Shown here: in pieces, positions 38,832-47,434 of the stretch
Layout of the letters: every line of letters begins with the position of its first letter
Numbering within the stretch: position 1 is the first letter of the stretch
Assembly (NCBI RefSeq): GCF_000689255.1
Contig: NZ_HG964446.1
Span: forward strand, 1,044,484-1,108,483
Direction: 5' to 3'
Source: Mycobacterium triplex
GTDB lineage: Bacteria > Actinomycetota > Actinomycetes > Mycobacteriales > Mycobacteriaceae
DNA: 64,000 nucleotides
Notes under the pieces: model-generated
Database searches by the model: none
What the model saw: the letters and a program-made list of their open reading frames with translations, nothing else
Told to the model about the DNA's origin: nothing
Position numbers and translations under genes: made by a program

Positions 38832-38867
38832 GCGCCGCCTGCCCGCCGGCCGCCGAGTGGCCCCTTC

Positions 38868-38928
38868 GCCGAACGTGCTCTGGTGGCGGATTTTCGGCGG
38901 CGTTTTTCCGCCATGAGAGCACGTTCGA
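38868..38928. terminator. Long intergenic palindrome, copy 2 (RNA methyltransferase / LysR)
   Basis: The arms CGAACGTGCTC...GGCGGA and TCCGCC...GAGCACGTTCG pair at 19 of 21 positions around a T-rich loop. The first 20 bases of the left arm match copy 1 at 34396 (GCCGAACGTGCTCTGGTGGC). It again lies between convergent genes, supporting a terminator role. Confidence 0.85.
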
Positions 38929-38957
38929 CGCGGCCTGATCGCACACTCGAGCCCGCC

Positions 38958-39923
38958 TTAGCTCCAGAGCGTGACGTGAACCTTCGGGCGAAACCTCGTC
39001 ACCCCGACGCCGGATCCGCGGATCATCGCCTGGATACACCGCGGTGTGGTGATGAAGCGAACCAGCTCCGACACCGCGGGCTGGCGCGCGGCGGGCGCCA
39101 ACGTCGTCGCACACCACTCGCCGGACCGGTCCAGGCCCGGCCCGTTCACATGCACCAGCCGGCCCGCGGCGAGGTCCTTGGCGACCGCGAAACCGATCGT
39201 CAACGCGACACCGCCCACCCGCTGCACCTCCTCGAGCGCGGCCGCATCGCTCTGGAAGATTCGCTGCTGCGACTCCGGAATTGCCAAGCCGCGCAGCATG
39301 TTTGCGATTTCGCCGTCCACACTGCCCGCCGACGGCCCGAGCATCCACTGCTGCTGGCGCAACAGCCCCGGCGCCGGAATGCCCGCGGCCAGTGTATTTT
39401 TCGGTGCGACGACGGTGATGATCTGGTATTTCAGGAAGGGCCGCACAAAGATTGACTCGTCGGAAGCCGAGGTACTTTCACTGGCCGGGCCGATCGCGAT
39501 GTCGACGGCGCGCGAGGCGATGAGCTCGCGGAAGCGGCTCGTCGGGTGCACGCTCAACTCCACCGACAGATCGTCGGCCCGCGACGAGAACAACTCGATC
39601 AGGCCGGGCGCGGCGTGCTCGGCGAACGCTGTCGACGCCGCGATCCGCAGCAGCCGGCGTCCGTGCGCCGCCTCGGTGACCTCGATCGCGGTTTGCTGCT
39701 GCAGACCCAGGATCTCGACCGCACGGCTGGCCAGTCGCAGCCCGCCGGGTGTGAACGCCAGCCCCGCACCGGTTCTGGTGAACAACGGGTCGTCGAGTTC
39801 CTTGCGCAGCGCCGCGACGTGCATCGAGATTCCGGCGTCGGATACGCCCAGTTCCGCGGCGGCGGCTCGCACCGAGCCCAACCGAACCACCGCCGAATAG
39901 GCCCGAAGTTGAGCCGGAGTCAT
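38958..39923 (-). CDS. LysR-family regulator of the cox cluster (Rv0377 homologue)
   Basis: A 321-residue LysR regulator. The helix-turn-helix is MTPAQLRAYSAVVRLGSVRAAAAELGVSDAGISMHVAALRKEL, in which AELGVSDAGISMHVAAL is the recognition part. A C-terminal effector domain follows. It has the same length as Rv0377 and sits back-to-back with the first cox-cluster gene with only 24 bp between start codons. It is the obvious candidate controller of the CO dehydrogenase genes. Its own -10 box (TAGGCT, 7 nt before the ATG) overlaps that of the opposite gene. Confidence 0.88.
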   Translation of the reverse strand: MTPAQLRAYSAVVRLGSVRAAAAELGVSDAGISMHVAALRKELDDPLFTRTGAGLAFTPGGLRLASRAVEILGLQQQTAIEVTEAAHGRRLLRIAASTAFAEHAAPGLIELFSSRADDLSVELSVHPTSRFRELIASRAVDIAIGPASESTSASDESIFVRPFLKYQIITVVAPKNTLAAGIPAPGLLRQQQWMLGPSAGSVDGEIANMLRGLAIPESQQRIFQSDAAALEEVQRVGGVALTIGFAVAKDLAAGRLVHVNGPGLDRSGEWCATTLAPAARQPAVSELVRFITTPRCIQAMIRGSGVGVTRFRPKVHVTLWS

Positions 39924-39930
39924 GGTTATG

Positions 39931-39940
39931 AGCCTACTTT
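39931..39940. promoter_or_regulatory. Overlapping back-to-back -10 boxes of the LysR and XdhC genes
   Basis: TACTTT on the plus strand (39935-39940) is 7 nt before the XdhC GTG. TAGGCT on the minus strand (39931-39936) is 7 nt before the LysR ATG. The two hexamers share two base pairs in a 24-bp gap, both transcripts should be leaderless, and only one polymerase can occupy the site at a time. Confidence 0.65.
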
Positions 39941-39947
39941 GGGAAGC

Positions 39948-41117
39948 GTGCGAGACGTGCTTGCCGAATTAATGGAGATTTGGCGCGCTGGTGGCACCGC
40001 CGGTTTGGGAACCGTGGTGCGCACCTTCCGGTCCGCGCCGCGGCTGCCCGGAGCCTCGATGGTGGTCGCGCCGGACGGCTCGGTGAGCGGATCGGTGTCG
40101 GGGGGTTGCGTGGAAGGTGCTGTCTACCAAGCCGCCACCGAGGTGGCGCGGACCGGAGCACCGCGGTTGGAACGCTACGGCGTCAGCGACGGCGACGCCT
40201 TCGCGGTCGGTCTGACATGCGGCGGCGTAATCGACATCTTCGTCGAAGCGATCTCGCAGACCACTTTTCCCGAACTAGCGGCGATCTCCGAGGACGTCGA
40301 CGCACAACGTCCGGTCGCGGTCGCGACCGTCATCGCCCATCCCGACCCGCAGTGGATCGGCCGCCGGCTCATCGTCGGCCGGGACGCGCAGGCGGGGTCA
40401 CTGGGTTCGGCGCGTGCCGACGCCGCCGTCGCCGACGATGCCCGCGGGCTACTCGCCGTGGGCCGCAGCGAGGTGCTCAAATACGGGCCCGACGGGCAGC
40501 GGCTCGGCGACGGCATGGAGGTGTTCGTTTCCAGCTACGCCCCGCAGCCGCGGATGCTGGTGTTCGGCGCCATCGACTTCGCCGCGGCCCTCGCGCAGCA
40601 GGGCGTCTTCCTCGGGTACCGCGTCACGGTCTGCGACGCGCGTTCGGTGTTCGCGACGCGGGCCCGCTTCCCGTCGGCCGAACATGTGGTCGTCGACTGG
40701 CCGCACCGCTATCTCGCCGCGCAGGCAGCGGCCGGCGCCGTCGACGAGAGCACCGTGATCTGCGTGCTGACCCACGATCCCAAGTTCGACGTCCCGGTGC
40801 TGGAGGTGGCGCTGCGCCTGCCGCGGGTCGGTTATGTGGGGGCGATGGGCTCGCGGCGCACGCACGACGACCGGATGCGGCGGCTGCGGGCGGCCGGGCT
40901 GACCGACACCGAGCTGAGCCGGCTCGCGAGCCCGATCGGCCTTGATCTGGGCGCCCGCACACCGGAGGAGACCGCGGTCTCCATCGCGGCCGACATCATC
41001 GCCCGCCGGTGGGGTGGCGGTGGTCTGCCGCTGGCCCAACTGGTCGGCCGCATTCATCACGAAGCGCCGGAGCAGCAGGTCACGGGCGAATTCGAGGCGA
41101 CTTCAACGATCCCTTAA
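39948..41117 (+). CDS. XdhC/CoxF-family molybdenum-cofactor insertion protein
   Basis: A 389-residue XdhC-type protein, homologous to Rv0376c. The N-terminal region is GGTAGLGTVVRTFRSAPRLPGASM and SVSGGCVEGAVYQ. A C-terminal Rossmann domain follows (MLVFGAIDFAAALAQQG; VICVLTHDPKFDVPVL; YVGAMGSRRTHDDRMRRL). XdhC proteins bind sulfurated molybdenum cofactor and load it into xanthine-dehydrogenase-family enzymes. Here the target would be CoxL. The GTG start has a leaderless-type promoter. Confidence 0.86.
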   Translation: MRDVLAELMEIWRAGGTAGLGTVVRTFRSAPRLPGASMVVAPDGSVSGSVSGGCVEGAVYQAATEVARTGAPRLERYGVSDGDAFAVGLTCGGVIDIFVEAISQTTFPELAAISEDVDAQRPVAVATVIAHPDPQWIGRRLIVGRDAQAGSLGSARADAAVADDARGLLAVGRSEVLKYGPDGQRLGDGMEVFVSSYAPQPRMLVFGAIDFAAALAQQGVFLGYRVTVCDARSVFATRARFPSAEHVVVDWPHRYLAAQAAAGAVDESTVICVLTHDPKFDVPVLEVALRLPRVGYVGAMGSRRTHDDRMRRLRAAGLTDTELSRLASPIGLDLGARTPEETAVSIAADIIARRWGGGGLPLAQLVGRIHHEAPEQQVTGEFEATSTIP

Positions 41118-41183
41118 CTCGCTATTGACGCCCCTGTCAGAGCGGCCGACACTGGGATACCCCTTCCAAGTGAGGTGCGTCAC

Positions 41184-42065
41184 ATGCAGGTCCCCGGCCC
41201 CTTCGAATACGAACGCGCAACCAGTGTCGACCACGCCATCGGATTACTGGATCGGTTGGGGGACGGGGCGCGCGTCGTCGCCGGCGGACACAGCCTGCTG
41301 CCGATGATGAAGCTGCGCATCGCCAACCCCGAATACCTCGTCGACATCAACGACCTGGCGCTCGAACTCGGGTACGTGATCACCGACCCGACCCTGGTCC
41401 GCATCGGCGCCATGACCCGCCACCGCGAGCTGCTGGACTCCGACCCGCTGGCCGCCGTCTGCCCGATTTTCCGCGATGCCGAACGCGTCATCGCCGACCC
41501 CGTGGTCCGCAATCGCGGCACCCTCGGGGGTTCGCTGTGCCAGGCCGATCCGGCCGAGGATCTGTCGACCGTGTGCGAGGCGCTGGGCGCGGTATGCCTG
41601 GCCCGCGGGCCGTCGGGCGAACGGGAAATACCGATAGACGACTTCATTCTCGGGCCCTACGAAACCGCGCTGGCCTTCAACGAGATGCTCGTCGAGGTAC
41701 GAATCCCGCTGCGGCACAACTCATCCAGTGCTTACGCGAAAGTCGAACGCCGCGTGGGTGATTGGGCTGTGGCGGCGGCCGGTGCGGCGCTCACCCTTGA
41801 CGGTGCCGGCATCGCGGCAGCCCGCCTGGGTCTGACCGCCGTCAATGTCGACCGCGCGGCGCTGGCCGACGTTGCGGCCGGGCTGGCCGGACGGCCGGCG
41901 ACCGACGAGGTCTTCGCCGACGCGGGGCAGCGGGCCGCGCAAGCCTGCGACCCGGTGACCGACGTCCGCGGCACCGCCGAGTACAAGCGGCATCTGGCCG
42001 CCGAGCTGACCACTCGCACCTTGCGCACCGCCGCCGAACGGGTGCGCGCAGAAGGGAGCAACTAG
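41184..42065 (+). CDS. coxM: CoxM: FAD-binding medium subunit of CO dehydrogenase
   Basis: A 293-residue FAD subunit of the molybdenum CO dehydrogenase family. The FAD motifs are [13 protein letters not shown] near residue 35 and [18 protein letters not shown] near 110. The [14 protein letters not shown] region and the C-terminal [16 protein letters not shown] are typical. The ATG at 41184 ([13 protein letters not shown]) is preferred to a GTG three codons earlier. It passes electrons from CoxS to the acceptor. It precedes coxS by 2 nt; the coxM-coxS-coxL order is that of form I clusters. Confidence 0.92.
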   Translation: MQVPGPFEYERATSVDHAIGLLDRLGDGARVVAGGHSLLPMMKLRIANPEYLVDINDLALELGYVITDPTLVRIGAMTRHRELLDSDPLAAVCPIFRDAERVIADPVVRNRGTLGGSLCQADPAEDLSTVCEALGAVCLARGPSGEREIPIDDFILGPYETALAFNEMLVEVRIPLRHNSSSAYAKVERRVGDWAVAAAGAALTLDGAGIAAARLGLTAVNVDRAALADVAAGLAGRPATDEVFADAGQRAAQACDPVTDVRGTAEYKRHLAAELTTRTLRTAAERVRAEGSN

Positions 42066-42067
42066 CC

Positions 42068-42547
42068 ATGCAGGTGAATATGACCGTCAACGGCGAACAG
42101 GTGAGCGCCGACGTCGAACCCCGGATGCTGCTCGTGCATTTCCTGCGTGATCACTTGCGGCTCACCGGGACTCATTGGGGCTGCGACACGAGCAACTGCG
42201 GGACCTGCGTGGTCGACGTCGACGGCGTGCCGGTGAAATCGTGCACGATGCTCGCCGTGATGGCCTCGGGTCACAGTGTGCGCACCGTCGAGGGCCTTGC
42301 CATCAATGGGCAGCTGGACCCCGTGCAGGAGGGCTTCATGCGCTGCCACGGCCTGCAGTGCGGCTTCTGCACACCGGGCATGATGATCACCGCCCGCGCC
42401 CTGCTGGACCGCGATCCCGACCCCGACGAAGAGACCATCCGGGAAGCGATTTCCGGCCAGATCTGCCGCTGCACCGGATACACCACCATCGTGCGGTCCA
42501 TTCAGTGGGCCGCTTCGCACGCGGCTCCCGTGGAGGCCGGCTCATGA
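42068..42547 (+). CDS. coxS: CoxS: [2Fe-2S] small subunit of CO dehydrogenase
   Basis: A 159-residue iron-sulfur subunit. The plant-type 2Fe-2S motif is [16 protein letters not shown] with a later C in VKSCTML. The second cluster motif is [13 protein letters not shown] and QICRCTGY. It carries electrons from the CoxL molybdenum site to the CoxM flavin. The stop overlaps the coxL ATG by 4 nt. Confidence 0.95.
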   Translation: MQVNMTVNGEQVSADVEPRMLLVHFLRDHLRLTGTHWGCDTSNCGTCVVDVDGVPVKSCTMLAVMASGHSVRTVEGLAINGQLDPVQEGFMRCHGLQCGFCTPGMMITARALLDRDPDPDEETIREAISGQICRCTGYTTIVRSIQWAASHAAPVEAGS

Positions 42548-44944
42548 CCACCATCGAGTCCCGACCGCCGTCACCGGAAGACCTGGCCGACAACGACCAA
42601 AAGCCGTGCGGCTACGGCCGGATGATGCGCAAGGAAGATCCGCGGTTCATCCGCGGCCGGGGTCGCTACGTGGACGACATCGCGCTGCCCGGCATGCTGC
42701 ACCTGGCGATCCTGCGTTCGCCGTACGCGCACGCCACCATCGTCGGCATCGATGTGACTGCCGCGCAAGCACATCCGAAGGTCAAGGCGGTGGTGACCGG
42801 CGCCGACCTGGCCGAGAAGGGGCTGGCCTGGATGCCGACGCTGTCCAACGACGTGCAGGCCGTGCTGGCCACCGACAAGGTGCGCTTCCAGGGCCAGGAG
42901 GTCGCGTTCGTCGTTGCCGAGGACCGGTATTCGGCCCGCGACGCGCTGGAGCTGATCGACGTCGAATACGACCCGCTGGAGCCGGTCGTCGATGTGCGCA
43001 CGGCGCTGGATCCGTCGGCCCCGGTGATCCGGACCGACCTGGACGGTAAGACCGACAACCACTGCTTCGACTGGGAGACCGGCGACGCGGCGGCCACCGA
43101 GGCCGTGTTCGCCAAGGCCGACGTCGTTGTCAAGCAGGAGATCGTCTACCCCCGGGTACACCCGGCGCCGATGGAAACCTGCGGTGCGGTAGCAGATCTG
43201 GACCCGGTCACCGGCAAGTTGACGTTGTGGTCCACCAGCCAGGCACCGCACGCCCACCGCACCCTGTACGCGTTGGTCGCCGGTCTGCCCGAGCACAAGA
43301 TCCAGGTGATCTCGCCCGACATCGGCGGCGGATTCGGCAACAAGGTGCCGATCTATCCGGGCTACGTGTGCGCGATCGTCGGCTCGCTGCTGCTCGGCAA
43401 GCCGGTGAAGTGGATGGAGGACCGCAGCGAGAAACCTGACGTCCACCGGCTTTGCCCGCGACTACATCATGGTCGGCGAGATCGCGGCCCGGGGCGACGG
43501 CAAGATTCTGGCCATTCGTAGCAATGTGCTGGCCGACCACGGCGCCTTCAACGGCACCGCGGCGCCGGTGAAGTATCCGGCCGGCTTTTTCGGGGTGTTC
43601 ACCGGGAGCTACGACCTCGAAGCCGCCTACTGCCACATGACCGCGGTATACACCAACAAGGCGCCCGGCGGCGTGGCGTATGCGTGTTCGTTCCGGATCA
43701 CCGAGGCGGTGTATTTCGTTGAGCGGCTGGTGGATTGCCTGGCGTTCGACCTGAAGATGGACCCCGCCGAGCTGCGGTTGCGAAACCTGTTGCGGCCCGA
43801 GCAGTTCCCGTACCGCAGTAAGACGGGCTGGGTGTATGACTCCGGCGACTACGAGACCACCATGCGCAAGGCCATGGACATGATCGGCTACGACGCGCTG
43901 CGGGCCGAGCAGCGGGAGCGGCGCGAGCGTGGCGAGCTGATGGGCATCGGCATGTCGTTCTTCACCGAGGCCGTCGGCGCCGGCCCGCGCAAGGACATGG
44001 ACATCCTTGGCCTCGGCATGGCCGACGGCTGCGAGTTACGGGTGCACCCCACCGGCAAAGCGGTGGTGCGGCTTTCGGTGCAGACGCAGGGCCAGGGCCA
44101 TGAGACGACGTTCGCCCAGATCGTCGCCGAGGAGCTGGGCATTCCGCCCGACGACATCGACGTGGTGCACGGCGACACCGACCAGACCCCGTTCGGGCTG
44201 GGCACCTACGGCAGCCGGTCCACGCCGGTGTCCGGGGCGGCCGCGGCACTGGTGGCCCGCAAGGTCCGGGACAAGGCGAAGATCATCGCCGCGGGCATGC
44301 TCGAGGTATCGGTGGCGGACTTGGATTGGGAGAAAGGCAAATTCCACGTCAAGGGCGACCCGTCCGCGGCGGTCACAATTGCCGACATCGCGATGCGTGC
44401 GCACGGCGCCGGTGATCTGCCGGAGGGTATCGAGGGTGGGCTGGACGCCCAGATCTGCTACAACCCGGAGAACCTGACCTACCCCTACGGCGCGTATTTC
44501 TGCGTGGTGGATATCGATCCGGGCACCGCGGTGGTCAAGGTGCGGCGCTTCCTCGCCGTCGACGACTGCGGTACCCAGATCAACCCGATGATCATCGAGG
44601 GCCAGGTCCACGGCGGCATCGTCGACGGCATCGGGATGGCCCTGATGGAGATGATCGCCTTCGACGAGGAAGGCAACTGTCTGGGCGGGTCGCTGATGGA
44701 TTACCTGATCCCGACCGCGGTCGAGGTGCCGCATCTGGAGACCGGGCACACCGTGACGCCGTCGCCGCATCACCCGATCGGCGCGAAGGGCATCGGCGAA
44801 TCGGCGACGGTCGGCTCGCCGCCCGCGGTGGTCAACGCGGTGGTGGATGCGTTGGCGCCGTTCGGGGTTCGGCACGCCGATATGCCGCTCACACCGTCGC
44901 GGGTCTGGGAGGCCATGCAGGGCAGAGCGAGGCCCCCAATTTGA
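42544..44944 (+). pseudogene. coxL: CoxL: molybdenum large subunit of CO dehydrogenase, single-base frameshift
   Basis: The frame from ATG 42544 encodes the N-terminal two-fifths (KEDPRFIRGRGRYVDDIALP; DIGGGFGNKVPIYPGYV) but goes out of frame at 43432-43434 and stops at 43521. The rest of CoxL resumes one frame over, to 44944. Removing one A from the GAAAC at 43431-43435 restores a continuous protein of 799 residues, the normal family length, with DRSENLTSTGFARDYIMVGE across the junction. The motif AYACSFR (43676-43696) matches AYxCSFR, the active-site loop of form I (true CO-oxidising) enzymes. No other damage is seen. This is either a sequencing or assembly error or a very recent inactivation. 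Confidence 0.9.
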
Positions 44945-45825
44945 CGACGATCGCCGAGCGGGCTCAGCAACTGTTGGCGGCGCGGACGCCGTTTGTGCAC
45001 GCCACGGTGGTGCGCGCCCAGCCGCCCACGTCGGCGTATCCCGGTGACGAAGCAATCCTGTTGGCAGACGGAACGATTGAGGGGTTCGTCGGCGGGCAGT
45101 GCGCGCAGAACTCGGTGCGTAAGGCGGCGCTCGGTGTGCTGCAGGCCGGTGAAAGTGTGCTGCTGCGCGTGCTGCCCGACGGCGATGTGCATTTCCCCGA
45201 GGCCGCCGGCGCCTGCGTCGTGGTCAACCCGTGTCTGTCCGGCGGGTCGCTGGAGATCTTCCTGACCCCGCAGCTGCCCGCCCCGCTGATCCGGATCTAC
45301 GGCGCCACCCCGATCGCCGACGCGCTGATCGACGTGTGCCGGGTGCTCGGCTACGACGCCCGCAGAGATGCCCCCGCTGACCTGTCCGACACCACCGCGG
45401 TGGTGATCGCCAGCCACGGCGGACCGGAAGCCGAAACCATCCGCACCGCACTGGATAACGGCGTCGGCTATATAGGCCTGGTGGCCAGCAGGGTCCGCGG
45501 TGCGTCGATCCTGAATGACCTCGAACTCTGCGAAGCCGAGCGGTCCCGCATCCACACCCCGGTCGGATTGCGGATCGGCGCCAAGACTCCCGCGGAGATC
45601 GCGGTGTCGATCGCAGCCGAACTGATCGCCGCCGTGCGCGACGGCAACCTGACCCGGCTGGGGGTCCCGGCGACCGGCGTCCCGGACCAGGCGGTCGATC
45701 CGGTGTGCGGCATGACCGTGCCGATCGGGCCCGGCACCGAACACTTGGAGCTGGCCGGCACCGACTACTGGTTCTGCTGCCCGGGATGCCGATCGGCATT
45801 CGCCGCCGAAAAAGCCGGCACATGA
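44941..45825 (+). CDS. XdhC-like protein fused to a C-terminal YHS-type domain
   Basis: A 294-residue protein starting at TTG 44941, which overlaps the coxL stop by 4 nt. Residues 1-240 are XdhC-like (VRAQPPTSAYPGDEAILLADG; GFVGGQCAQNSVRKAAL; GAKTPAEIAVSIAAELIAA) and would assist molybdenum-cofactor maturation. Residues 248-294 form a Cys-rich YHS/TRASH-like domain: DPVCGMTV, then YWFCCPGCRSAFAAE. These four cysteines are typical of metal, often copper, sensing or binding. Form I CO dehydrogenase has a Mo-Cu site, so a role in copper delivery is an attractive but unproven inference. The next gene overlaps by 4 nt. Confidence 0.82.
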   Translation: MTTIAERAQQLLAARTPFVHATVVRAQPPTSAYPGDEAILLADGTIEGFVGGQCAQNSVRKAALGVLQAGESVLLRVLPDGDVHFPEAAGACVVVNPCLSGGSLEIFLTPQLPAPLIRIYGATPIADALIDVCRVLGYDARRDAPADLSDTTAVVIASHGGPEAETIRTALDNGVGYIGLVASRVRGASILNDLELCEAERSRIHTPVGLRIGAKTPAEIAVSIAAELIAAVRDGNLTRLGVPATGVPDQAVDPVCGMTVPIGPGTEHLELAGTDYWFCCPGCRSAFAAEKAGT

Positions 45826-46700
45826 CGCCGGCGGTGTTCAGCAGCCCCGACGACGTGGTGCGCCTGTTCGACGGGAGGGATTATCTGCTCGACACCGGTA
45901 CGGCGTCGGCGATCTATCTGGCCGTCACCCTCGGCAGGCCGCTGCTACTCGAGGGTGAACCCGGAGTCGGCAAGACCACGGCCGCGAAAACCCTTGCGGC
46001 GGTGCTGAACACCCCAATGGTGCGGCTGCAATGCTACGAGGGCCTGACCGCGAACGAGGCGCTGTACGACTGGAACTACCAACGCCAGCTGCTGTCCATC
46101 CGGCTGGCCGAGGCGCGTGGAACCGGCATCGAGGAAGCCGATCTGTACACCGAGACCTATCTGGTGGACCGGCCGATCCTGCACTGCGTGCGACACCGCG
46201 GGCCGGCACCCCCGGTGCTGTTGATCGACGAAATCGACCGGGCCGACGACGAATTCGAGGCCCTGCTGCTGGAGTTTCTCGGCGAGTCCGCGGTCACCGT
46301 CCCCGAACTCGGCACCTTCGTCGCCGAGCAGCCGCCGATCGCGGTGCTCACCTCCAACCGCAGCCGCGACCTGCACGACGCGCTACGCCGGCGATGCCTC
46401 TACCACTGGATCGACTACCCCGAACCGGCCCGGGCCGCCGCGATCGTGCGGCGCACCGTGCCGGGCGCGTCCGCTCCGCTGATCGAACAGGCCACCCAAT
46501 TCGTCGGCAGTGCACGCGATCTCGACCTGGACAAGCCGCCCGGGGTGGCGGAGACCATCGACTGGGTAGCCGCCCTGGTGTCGCTGGGCGTCGCGAACCT
46601 CGTCGACGATTCCGCCGTGATGAGCCTGGGGGCACTGGCCAAGACGCCCGACGACCGTACGTTGATTCGCGACGCTTTCACCGAGTACAGCCGCACCTGA
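45822..46700 (+). CDS. CoxD-like MoxR-family AAA+ ATPase
   Basis: A 292-residue MoxR ATPase (Rv0370c homologue). Walker A is [18 protein letters not shown] and Walker B is VLLIDEIDRADDEFEALL. Sensor and arginine-finger regions are VLTSNRSRDLHDALRRRCLYHW. In Oligotropha, CoxD is a MoxR ATPase that works with the VWA protein CoxE to build the Mo-Cu centre; the VWA partner is two genes downstream. The ATG overlaps the previous stop by 4 nt. Confidence 0.9.
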   Translation: MTPAVFSSPDDVVRLFDGRDYLLDTGTASAIYLAVTLGRPLLLEGEPGVGKTTAAKTLAAVLNTPMVRLQCYEGLTANEALYDWNYQRQLLSIRLAEARGTGIEEADLYTETYLVDRPILHCVRHRGPAPPVLLIDEIDRADDEFEALLLEFLGESAVTVPELGTFVAEQPPIAVLTSNRSRDLHDALRRRCLYHWIDYPEPARAAAIVRRTVPGASAPLIEQATQFVGSARDLDLDKPPGVAETIDWVAALVSLGVANLVDDSAVMSLGALAKTPDDRTLIRDAFTEYSRT

Positions 46701-46713
46701 GAGGACCCGCAGC

Positions 46714-47427
46714 ATGAAGATCGCCAACCAGTTCACCGTCAGCGCGCCCATCGACCGGGCCTGGGATGTGCTGTGCGACCTGGAACAGGTGATCCCGCTG
46801 ATGCCGGGCGCCCAGCTGACCGGCCATGAGGGCGAGGAGTACCTCGGCAAGGTCAAGGTCAAGGTGGGGCCGGTGACCAGCGAATTCAGCGGCAAGGTGC
46901 GCTTCGTTGAGCAGGATCGCGAGCAGTACCGCGCGGTCATCGACGGCAAGGGTAAGGAAGCGCGCGGCACCGGCAACGCGGCCGCCACCGTCACCGCGCA
47001 GCTGCAGGCCGACGGGGAGCGCACCAGCGTGACCGTCGACACCGACCTGAAGATCGTCGGCAAGCTGGCCCAGTTCGGCAGCGGCATGCTGCAGCAGGTG
47101 TCGGAGAAACTGCTGGGCCAGTTCGTGGAATCGCTGGAAGCGAAGCTGGCCGCCGAGAAGACCGGAGCGCCCGAGGCTCCGGCCGGCGCGCCGAAGGGGG
47201 CGAACCCGGCCGCCGCGGCCGGCAACTCGCACGCGGCCGCCGAGGAGCCCACCCCGGCCTGGCCGGCGAATCCGGTCCCCGGAACCCGCCAACCTCCCGC
47301 CGCCGAGCCCGAGCCAATCGATCTGCTGCAGCTGGCCGGTGGCGACCAGCTCAAGAAGTACGCCGCCCCGGCGGTGGCAGCGCTGGCCGCGCTGGTGCTG
47401 ATCTGGGTGCTGCTGCGGCGGCGTTAG
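46714..47427 (+). CDS. coxG: CoxG-like SRPBCC protein with C-terminal membrane anchor
   Basis: A 237-residue protein. Residues 1-150 are a CoxG-type START-like fold (MKIANQFTVSAPIDRAWDVL; LMPGAQLTGHEGEEYLGKVK; LAQFGSGMLQQVSEKLLGQF). A Pro/Ala-rich linker leads to a C-terminal helix (AAPAVAALAALVLIWVLLRRR) that probably fixes it in the inner membrane. CoxG is implicated in attaching CO dehydrogenase to the membrane and in lipid or quinone contact. It is homologous to Rv0369c. Confidence 0.86.
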   Translation: MKIANQFTVSAPIDRAWDVLCDLEQVIPLMPGAQLTGHEGEEYLGKVKVKVGPVTSEFSGKVRFVEQDREQYRAVIDGKGKEARGTGNAAATVTAQLQADGERTSVTVDTDLKIVGKLAQFGSGMLQQVSEKLLGQFVESLEAKLAAEKTGAPEAPAGAPKGANPAAAAGNSHAAAEEPTPAWPANPVPGTRQPPAAEPEPIDLLQLAGGDQLKKYAAPAVAALAALVLIWVLLRRR

Positions 47428-47434
47428 CGGGCTG

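Noticed and set aside
41125..41162. TTGACG before coxM as an internal promoter
   Set aside because: The best -10-like sequence at 17 bp (GACACT) is poor and a better one (GATACC) is too far away.
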